Assembly: GCF_019457915.1 (NCBI RefSeq)
Contig: NZ_JAHZSS010000013.1
Location: 1 to 64,000 of the forward strand
From: Neiella holothuriorum
Lineage (GTDB): Bacteria > Pseudomonadota > Gammaproteobacteria > Enterobacterales > Neiellaceae
Length of the DNA: 64,000 bases
Reading direction: 5' to 3'
A program made the translations under genes and the position numbers. The notes beneath the pieces are model-generated. The model was not told where the DNA came from. It was given only the letters and a program-made list of their open reading frames with translations, and searched no databases. Positions 54,642-61,468 of this stretch are shown here, in pieces (the first letter of the stretch is position 1; each line of letters opens with the position of its first letter).

Positions 54642-55735
54642 CGTACTCGAAATACGTCTTCTAAAGTCATTTCCTCTTTATTAATAAACTGGCGCCAGCC
54701 CTTGACGAACAGGTGCGGTATCAATTTATAGAGTGGCATACGTTTAAGGTGTCCTCGCCAATAAAGTATCGCTGCGGCCACTAAGTGAAGCTTTGACCGG
54801 TAGGGGGGATATTGTTGGTAGAACACCTGAGTAAAGCTCCAACCTAAGATAGCGGCTAGAGCCTTGTTTGGCGCGCACTTATCAAAATGCTCGAGAACAT
54901 ACGTTGGAGGAGACAAGCTATAGATCTTTCGGAGAAAATAAAGGGCCCAATAAATGCAATCTCCGTTACCCATTTCTCCCTCAAGAGCAATCAACCCCTG
55001 CCAGAAATCAACCCCGTCAAAATGTTTGGTGAGCATGTAAATATCATTTAGATCTCGAATTCCTTTGTTATATTCACTTTCGAAAAAGAGATGAATAATG
55101 CTATGAAATGCCAAGGCTGAAGGCTCTAGCATATAGGCAGATGGTAGCTGTGGAAGAGGGGTTATCTTGGATTGCAACAAGGCCGGAGATGGACTGTTTT
55201 TAAGAATAACTGGCATGATATTAAAGTGAACGTCGAGCTCTGTGCCACGCTCTATATGTCTCAGAGGTGGGATCTCGTGTGACCATTCACGGTAAAATTT
55301 TTCATCGTAATCATTGGTCTTCGTAAATATCCAACCACTTTTTAGCAACTCGGCTTCTACCTTAGGCAACGAATCTCTACTAACAAGCAAATCGATGTCG
55401 GCCATGAGTCGTCCGTCAAACTCTGGATAGCCAGCCAGCTGGTAAGCTGCTCCCTTAAGGTAAACATGGTCTACGTTAAGCCCTTTGAGTAGGCTGGAAA
55501 GGCGCTCAGATTCTTGAGATAAAAGGCGCCTTTGGTTTGCGTAGACGCAAAAGTCTGACTCGATGGTTTGTTGAACTTTGAGCGGAAGCTTATGCCAGAC
55601 ATGAGCTTTAACAAGCAGAGGCTTAAGTTGGCCTAACATACTCATATAGCGAGCCTCTGCTAACAATGTAGACCATTTAAATAATGAGAGGTTAAGAGAC
55701 TTATCTGGAGAACTCAGAAGCTGAAATAGTCGCAT
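54638..55735 (-). CDS. HPr-rel-A-type nucleotidyltransferase-family protein
   Basis: A 365-aa protein with a nucleotidyltransferase-like core: VYLKGAAYQLAGYPEFDGR, then LMADIDLLVSRDSL (Asp-x-Asp metal site) and a third acidic position in GTELDVHFNIMP. Similar proteins accompany HprK-related kinase A genes. It might adenylylate or otherwise nucleotidylate a partner. It is the last gene of a four-gene operon starting at 57804, with no gap after the kinase stop. Confidence 0.72.
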   Translation of the reverse strand: MRLFQLLSSPDKSLNLSLFKWSTLLAEARYMSMLGQLKPLLVKAHVWHKLPLKVQQTIESDFCVYANQRRLLSQESERLSSLLKGLNVDHVYLKGAAYQLAGYPEFDGRLMADIDLLVSRDSLPKVEAELLKSGWIFTKTNDYDEKFYREWSHEIPPLRHIERGTELDVHFNIMPVILKNSPSPALLQSKITPLPQLPSAYMLEPSALAFHSIIHLFFESEYNKGIRDLNDIYMLTKHFDGVDFWQGLIALEGEMGNGDCIYWALYFLRKIYSLSPPTYVLEHFDKCAPNKALAAILGWSFTQVFYQQYPPYRSKLHLVAAAILYWRGHLKRMPLYKLIPHLFVKGWRQFINKEEMTLEDVFRVR

Positions 55736-56614
55736 TTACTGGTTACTCTTAGTTAAAGCATTTTCTATTGCAGTTTTGCAAGCTTCAAAATCGCTGTATT
55801 CAATATAAACAGAGTCTGTTTGAGCAATTAACCGTTTACATATATCGAAACCTTTGTGTCCCAATAAACCAAAGTTAAATGTATTCGAGATAACCTCAAC
55901 TAGTGCTTTTGCTTTGTCTATTGATTCAACATAGCAGTGCTCATCTGGTTGATATTTGATGAAAACCAGTAAGGCCGGAGCTGCTGGGATGAGCACTTTT
56001 TCTAGGCTGCTTATAGGAGGGCGAAGCAAGCAGACTGTTCCTTTGTGAGTATCTTCTGCTACTTTACTAAAGCTGTCAGCAGAAAAATATTCCTTCATTA
56101 CGTCGATCGACTTATTCTTCATATTCATTGGGCGAGCAAGCCCATGAACTTCGAGAGTTCCAGGGCTAATGAGCGCTAATTCATCCGAGAGCAGGCGCCA
56201 GCCTTGCGATACTAAGTAAGCACATAACGTACTCTTTCCTGAGCCCGGAGTAGCAGTAATAATTACTGCTTTACCATTCTTTTCCAAAGCAGCTGCATGA
56301 ATAGTCAAAAATTGGTTTGCAGTGGAGGAAATTACCCAGTTCATTCCCCATTCAAGCATTGCGTGAGCTTGGGTTAAAGGAAGGGGTTTGAAAGGGGTTT
56401 TGTGGTTAAAGGAAAAGGTTGCTTGCGGAAAAATGAGTCGTCGGTGGAGTGGTCCGTGATTCAAAGTTACATGGTAGTCAATAAATGAACTTGAGGAAGG
56501 TTGAACCAGGCTATGGGAATAGTGGCTGGATATATGCTCTTGAACTATCGAAATCGGGGTATCAATTTCAAACAAGAAGGGCCCAGAACGAAGGTGATAT
56601 GACTTGTGACTCAT
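55736..56614 (-). CDS. HprK-related kinase A
   Basis: A 292-aa P-loop protein of the HprK-related kinase A type. Walker A is IITATPGSGKSTLCAYLVSQ (Lys127), with LLSDELALISPG in the usual place of the HPr kinase acidic motif and VHGLARPMNMKNKSIDV after it. The N-terminal ~110 aa resembles no known domain. HPr kinases phosphorylate a Ser on HPr; here the target is probably the PqqD-like or Tat protein of the same operon. Start overlaps the PqqD-like gene stop by 4 bp. Confidence 0.8.
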   Translation of the reverse strand: MSHKSYHLRSGPFLFEIDTPISIVQEHISSHYSHSLVQPSSSSFIDYHVTLNHGPLHRRLIFPQATFSFNHKTPFKPLPLTQAHAMLEWGMNWVISSTANQFLTIHAAALEKNGKAVIITATPGSGKSTLCAYLVSQGWRLLSDELALISPGTLEVHGLARPMNMKNKSIDVMKEYFSADSFSKVAEDTHKGTVCLLRPPISSLEKVLIPAAPALLVFIKYQPDEHCYVESIDKAKALVEVISNTFNFGLLGHKGFDICKRLIAQTDSVYIEYSDFEACKTAIENALTKSNQ

Positions 56615-56883
56615 AATAACACACTCTGAATGATTCTGGACGCTTCTAACCGTTGTAGTAATTGCGATAGTTGGACGGGGTTATAGTAAGCCTTGAGCTC
56701 CTGTGGGAAGTGTGCATCTCCTCGGGAAATAGCTTTGATCACCTCTAACACACGCCGCTCACAGAGCACCACATCCATAGTTTCGGGGCTGAAAAGAACG
56801 ACTTTTCCTCCCGATTCAAAAACACAGCTATTAAACGAGAAAGACTCACTCAATGTGTGAGTGAGTCTAGATTGATCAAGCAT
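56611..56883 (-). CDS. PqqD-like small protein (HPr-rel-A system)
   Basis: A 90-aa PqqD-fold protein with the winged-helix pattern KVVLFSPETMDVVLCER, VLEVIKAISRGD and LSQLLQRLEASRII. PqqD proteins bind leader peptides of ribosomally made peptides and hand them to modifying enzymes. In HPr-rel-A loci the small chaperone-like gene precedes the kinase, as here (4-bp overlap). Starts 21 bp after the Tat-protein gene. Its leader peptide partner is not certain. Confidence 0.75.
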   Translation of the reverse strand: MLDQSRLTHTLSESFSFNSCVFESGGKVVLFSPETMDVVLCERRVLEVIKAISRGDAHFPQELKAYYNPVQLSQLLQRLEASRIIQSVLL

Positions 56884-56904
56884 TTTTTCTTGTGTCTTTA
56901 AAAG

Positions 56905-57804
56905 CTAGGGAGTACAAGTATCCCATTCATTGACGAGCGTCAACAAGTTGAGATAAGGGTGACCTGAGATAAGGCCATCAGAATTATCACAGCCACCATC
57001 GTTATCGTGGCCATGATTATTGTTATCCTTACCGGAGAGTCTACCTCTCGATGAAGATACGCTAACGCTTGTTGATGTATCATTACAATGCGTACTTAGC
57101 TTAGTGAAAATATCATCGATGATGCTGTTTGTTGCACTAGTAAATTGAGCTATGACTTCATCTGGCTCTTGATATCTGTAATTAATATAAGTTGGGCTAA
57201 ACAGACTATTAAATACCGCCGCCACTAAGAATTTCTGCACGTTATTCTTGCTATTCGTTAAGTCAACGATGTGCTCATCTTTGTAACAGGACGAAGACTC
57301 ATTGATGTTTTCAAACTTAACTTTCAATGAATATCGGCTCTTGCCGTTACTTGGGAGGACTGCATCAAAAGTTGGGTTGTCGCTATCTTCAGAAAGCGTG
57401 CATTTCCAATCACCGTCGTATTGCGGGAAGCCAATGTTCGCTAGAAAAACATCATTAAAGTTACTTCTAAAAGGGTTTTTGTAAGCCATTATAACTGAGC
57501 GAACTTCCTGCTTAGATGCGCCGCCCTGCCCATTATTCGTATCTTCCAATACTTTATGCCAATATCCTGGCGAGAAAGGACAAGCTGAAGTACAGTTGTT
57601 TGGGTTAGATGAGTTACCAGACATGACGACAGTCAAGCTGCAGGCACCTGACTGCGTGGCCCAAGCTGTGGGGCTCTTTAACGTCATTAGTACAGGCGTT
57701 GCCGCCGCAGATGTTCTCAAAAATCGGCGACGATCAAATCGTGATGATTGAGCACCCGATTTGGCTTCCTTGACTTCCATATCGTTGCTTTGTTCGTTAC
57801 TCAT
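56905..57804 (-). CDS. Tat-exported Cys-rich protein of unknown function
   Basis: A 299-aa protein with a twin-arginine signal: RRRFLR at 25-30 and a hydrophobic stretch to SPTAWA. It should be exported folded, perhaps with a bound modification or cofactor. The mature part has eight cysteines (possible four disulfides), a CPFSPGYWHKV segment and a His/Asp/Asn-rich loop (KDNNNHGHDNDGGC) near the end. I do not recognise a domain. It heads the operon with the PqqD-like, kinase and nucleotidyltransferase genes, so it may be their substrate. The upstream gap holds candidate operator palindromes. Confidence 0.7.
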   Translation of the reverse strand: MSNEQSNDMEVKEAKSGAQSSRFDRRRFLRTSAAATPVLMTLKSPTAWATQSGACSLTVVMSGNSSNPNNCTSACPFSPGYWHKVLEDTNNGQGGASKQEVRSVIMAYKNPFRSNFNDVFLANIGFPQYDGDWKCTLSEDSDNPTFDAVLPSNGKSRYSLKVKFENINESSSCYKDEHIVDLTNSKNNVQKFLVAAVFNSLFSPTYINYRYQEPDEVIAQFTSATNSIIDDIFTKLSTHCNDTSTSVSVSSSRGRLSGKDNNNHGHDNDGGCDNSDGLISGHPYLNLLTLVNEWDTCTP

Positions 57805-57932
57805 TGTTTCATCCAGCCTAAATTAGATAAATCGTCGGTGTTACGCTGCCATATCAGGAACGCATTATTTAGTGACTAAAGCAAAAAGTATGCCCAATCC
57901 TGTTTTTTCTAGTAACGTTATGATTTTTATAA

Positions 57933-57985
57933 TGTTGCGAAAGTAGCGCTAGAGCAACAATATAATGGCGTTACAACAGTTGTAA
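57933..57985. promoter_or_regulatory. Palindromes upstream of the Tat/HPr-rel-A operon
   Basis: TTACAAC-A-GTTGTAA (57971-57985) is a perfect 7-bp inverted repeat, and TGTTGC (57933-57938) pairs with GCAACA (57954-57959) across 15 bp. Both lie in the 231-bp gap between the Tat gene and prsR, 130-180 bp upstream of the Tat-gene start, on its promoter side. They look like operator sites. No regulator is assigned. Confidence 0.35.
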
Positions 57986-58009
57986 AGTTCTTCGACAACA
58001 CCGAGCAAT

Positions 58010-58032
58010 AAAAAAACGTTCACATTATGAAC
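58010..58032 (-). terminator. Weak terminator after prsR
   Basis: On the minus strand GTTCA-TAATG-TGAAC is followed by a T-rich run of seven (58010-58016), 4 bp after the prsR stop. The stem is short and AT-rich, so efficiency is doubtful, and some read-through into the Tat operon is possible. Confidence 0.4.
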
Positions 58033-58035
58033 AAA

Positions 58036-59391
58036 TTAAGATGGTTTCTCCATCCCATACTTATCCATCAATGAATAGAGCGTTGGCCTTGTAACACCCA
58101 ACAGCTCTGCGGTCTTCGACATATTCCCGTCAGCCATAGTCAAAGCCCGATTTATAGCGTGTTTTTCTGCTGCTTCTCGAACCTGCTTTAGGTTAAGTGG
58201 CATTTGCCTTAGGGATGACTCTTCTGTCGCGGGCATTAACATCAGATCTAAATCTGAAATTTGCTTGCCTTCGGCCATGATGACAGCGGATTTAATTTTA
58301 TTTTGAAGCTCGCGAATATTCCCCGGCCAATTATGGGCCATAAGCGCTGCCCTTGCTTCCTCAGTAAAGCCTGTCAGTTTGCGGCCAAATTGTTGTGCGA
58401 AGCTTTGTAAAAATGCTCGGGATAACAGCAAGATGTCTTCACCGCGTTCACGCAACGGCGGGATGTTAATAGTCACTTCACTAATACGGTAAAACAAGTC
58501 TTCTCGGAAGCTCTTTTCTGACACCATACCTTGCAAGTTTTGATGGGTTGCGCAAACAACTTTTACATCAACTGCGATCTCTTGGCGGCCACCTAATCGC
58601 TCAATAATTTTTTCCTGTAAAAAGCGCAAGATTTTGGCTTGTAGTGGGTATGGCATATCACCGATTTCATCGAGGAATAACGTACCGCCATGAGCGCATT
58701 CAATTTTGCCTTTGGTCTGCTTATGGGCGCCAGTAAACGCGCCTCGTTCAAAACCAAATAACTCGCTCTCGAGTAGAGTTTCAGGAATAGATGCGCAGTT
58801 AATCGCGATGAATGGTTTGCCGGCACGCGGGCCGCGTTCATGGATTGCGCGAGCTAGTACTTCCTTACCTGTGCCGCTTTCTCCTAAAAGGAGTGTAGTG
58901 ATTTCGGTAGGGGCAATGCGATCAACCATCCGGCTGACTTGTTGGACTTGCGGGCTGTTGCCAATAAAGCCATTGTCGTCAAGCGAGGACTGTTTGAGGC
59001 GATCATTTTCATGTTCGATATTGGCTACAAAAAAAGCTCTGGAAACAATAATATCTAGGGTGTCGGCATCGATTGGTTTTTGATAGAAGTCGTGCGCGCC
59101 CATGGCGATGGCTTTCAATGCATTGTCTTTATCATCGTTACCAGTGATCACCACCACTTTGGTTTTAGGCGCAAGCTCTAATATTTGTTGCAGCGCAGCC
59201 AACCCTTCGCTCGCATTTGCTTCATCAGGTGGCAGCCCTAAATCAAGTGTTACAACTTTGGGCTCGTAGCGACGCAACGCGGCAATGGCTGATTCGCGAT
59301 CGCCAGCGGTGATCACTTCATGATCGGTAAAGGTCCACTTCAGCTGTTTCTGTATGCCTAGGTCATCTTCAATTACAAGCAGAGTTTCCAT
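58036..59391 (-). CDS. prsR: PEP-CTERM system sigma54 response regulator PrsR
   Basis: A 451-aa NtrC-type activator. The receiver domain has the phospho-acceptor Asp50 (VVTLDLGLPPD). The AAA+ domain has Walker A GESGTGKEVL (about 170-179), the sigma54-contacting GAFTGA (217-222) and Walker B GGTLFLDEIGDMP. The C-terminus is a Fis-type HTH (NMSKTAELLGVTRPTLYSLM). It activates sigma54 promoters such as the one at 3980. It is downstream of prsK on the same strand with a 49-bp gap. The length is typical of PrsR. Confidence 0.93.
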   Translation of the reverse strand: METLLVIEDDLGIQKQLKWTFTDHEVITAGDRESAIAALRRYEPKVVTLDLGLPPDEANASEGLAALQQILELAPKTKVVVITGNDDKDNALKAIAMGAHDFYQKPIDADTLDIIVSRAFFVANIEHENDRLKQSSLDDNGFIGNSPQVQQVSRMVDRIAPTEITTLLLGESGTGKEVLARAIHERGPRAGKPFIAINCASIPETLLESELFGFERGAFTGAHKQTKGKIECAHGGTLFLDEIGDMPYPLQAKILRFLQEKIIERLGGRQEIAVDVKVVCATHQNLQGMVSEKSFREDLFYRISEVTINIPPLRERGEDILLLSRAFLQSFAQQFGRKLTGFTEEARAALMAHNWPGNIRELQNKIKSAVIMAEGKQISDLDLMLMPATEESSLRQMPLNLKQVREAAEKHAINRALTMADGNMSKTAELLGVTRPTLYSLMDKYGMEKPS

Positions 59392-59440
59392 TAGCTTTTA
59401 TCATTTCCTTATCGAATTCGAATCATTATGCTTAGATTGC

Positions 59441-61468
59441 TCAAGCCTGTATAGGGAGTACCATGGCAAACTCTGAGCCATGATCAACTTCACTGGTAAC
59501 AATGAGTTGTCCTCCCAGTTGCTCGACAAATTTTTTCGCATCGTAGGCGCCAATCCCCATGCCGGCATTTCCTTTCGTGGTATCAAAAGGTTTAAACAGA
59601 CGATTGTTGATGAATTCTTTGGTCATCCCCTGGCCTGTATCACGGATGCGAACAATTGCTTGTTGTTCGGTTTGTTTAAGGCTGACGGTGACCGAGCCAT
59701 TGTTGCCGGTCGCATCCTGAGCATTTTGGATTAAGTGACTTAACACATTCTCAAAACGATCTTGATTTGCCTTGAACTGAATATTCGTCACTTGGGTGTC
59801 GAAGGTCGGCACTGGGAAGCTAGCTGAGCGAGTGGTCACGACTTGTAAAATAGACGCCGCCAAATCAAATCGGCGGTCTTGTTCGCCTTCAGCGCGCTTC
59901 TGGCGCAGTTGGGTGAGTACCTTATTCAAGCGCGTGCTCGCCGCGGCGACAGTTTCAAACGCATCGTCAACAAACTCTGGGTTGTGTTTGTGCTTCTCGG
60001 CATTACGAGTCAGCAGTTGAAGTTGCGCCAAAATGTTTTTCAGATCATGAACCAAGAATGCCGACATTCGATTGAAGGTATCAAACTGCTGGCTTTCTGA
60101 CAGCGCCTGATTGGCTTGATGCAATTTCAGATGAACACTTAATTGGCGTGCAATCACCCGCATTAAATCGCGATCTTCCCAGTTAAATGAATCCGCGTTT
60201 TTGGGCATAGAAAGCAAGCATACAGCATTTAGTTCTGAACCCGCGCCAATGGGAATGATGAGTTGGTAGCAACTCAATGGGCGTCGATCTTCAAGCGCAA
60301 TTTCGAAAGGCAGTTTGGCTTCTGGCATGGCAATCTCTTGCGCATCTAAAACCCAGTCATGTTCTATGACGTGGCCGGCCAGTTTGGAGAGCATAAATAC
60401 AGCTTCCGATTCATCGTGTTTTCCTACTTGAGCCACTGTTTCGTAACCACTTGGGGTTTTGATGGCTAACAAGGCTGATTCGCTACCAAATGGCTTTACT
60501 AAGGCTTGCAAGGCAATCTTATGAGGTGACGACAAGTTATCCTCAAAGACTTCGGCAAAGCGCATCCATTCATCACGATATTCATATTTGTTGGCGAAGA
60601 AGTGCTTGGCAATAAGAACCTTAACGCGGCGCCGTAAACCGTCTGACAGAAACAGTGCGGCGAGCAACAAGCCGCCCAAGGCAAAAAATAGGATTTGCGC
60701 AATTCCGCCCCAGTTGCCGCCCATATAACGAATGTAGTAACCGGCAAGAGACATCAATAACAGGTAACTACCAGCCACCAGCAATAACGTACTGTGGAAG
60801 ATCACTTCGCGAGAAACAAATACGCGCGTTGACCAATCCGGCGCACGCCTTGCGGTAAGCAGAATTAATGGTGCTGCTGCTGTGAATAGCCAACCACGGA
60901 CATTCCAGAACTCGATGGTGATGACACTTGTCAGCACGGCATTGGAGAAGAAAACAAAATCAAACACATAAACCATTGCCAAGCCAAGACACATGGTTTT
61001 AATTGCCCAGCGCTTTTCTGGCAATGTTTGGCGATAAAGTTGCTCTAATAGCCAAAGTGCGACAACGGGTTGCGCTAAATGAAGGATTAACAAGTGTTTG
61101 TTTGTAAGCCTGGCTATTTGTGGATGAATCAATTCACCAACGGCGGTCAGCAATATAAGGGCACTAATGGCAAGCCGAGATGGCGATAGAAAGAGGCCGC
61201 GCCACTGGTTGGTATCAGCAAGAGCGGCGGCTAACAGCATTAACCAAGCACCATTTCTTACACTGTTGAGGCTTTGCACCAGCGGCATACCAAAGCCTAC
61301 ATATTGCTGCGCTGCAGCGATAACTCCCCATACGGCTGTGATTGCGGTTGCTATCAATAAGCAACTTCTAGGTAACGAGCGCTGCTGCGTCGTTAAGATC
61401 AGTAAAAATAAAAATAAGAACGCGGCGCCCGCTAAGCCATAACCCCATACGCCCACTACTTGTGTCAT
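59441..61468 (-). CDS. prsK: PEP-CTERM system histidine kinase PrsK
   Basis: A 675-aa membrane kinase. The N-terminal ~280 aa have about 8-9 helices (GYGLAGAAFLFLFLLILTT first). A GAF-like domain follows, then the kinase core: H-box AFLVHDLKNILAQLQLL (His about residue 470), N-box LSHLIQNAQDATGNNG, G1 IRDTGQGMT and G2 NAGMGIGAYDAKKF. It phosphorylates PrsR on an unknown cell-surface or EPS cue. Its ATG shares a base with the stop of the upstream RND gene (TAATG), so the two are coupled. Confidence 0.92.
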   Translation of the reverse strand: MTQVVGVWGYGLAGAAFLFLFLLILTTQQRSLPRSCLLIATAITAVWGVIAAAQQYVGFGMPLVQSLNSVRNGAWLMLLAAALADTNQWRGLFLSPSRLAISALILLTAVGELIHPQIARLTNKHLLILHLAQPVVALWLLEQLYRQTLPEKRWAIKTMCLGLAMVYVFDFVFFSNAVLTSVITIEFWNVRGWLFTAAAPLILLTARRAPDWSTRVFVSREVIFHSTLLLVAGSYLLLMSLAGYYIRYMGGNWGGIAQILFFALGGLLLAALFLSDGLRRRVKVLIAKHFFANKYEYRDEWMRFAEVFEDNLSSPHKIALQALVKPFGSESALLAIKTPSGYETVAQVGKHDESEAVFMLSKLAGHVIEHDWVLDAQEIAMPEAKLPFEIALEDRRPLSCYQLIIPIGAGSELNAVCLLSMPKNADSFNWEDRDLMRVIARQLSVHLKLHQANQALSESQQFDTFNRMSAFLVHDLKNILAQLQLLTRNAEKHKHNPEFVDDAFETVAAASTRLNKVLTQLRQKRAEGEQDRRFDLAASILQVVTTRSASFPVPTFDTQVTNIQFKANQDRFENVLSHLIQNAQDATGNNGSVTVSLKQTEQQAIVRIRDTGQGMTKEFINNRLFKPFDTTKGNAGMGIGAYDAKKFVEQLGGQLIVTSEVDHGSEFAMVLPIQA

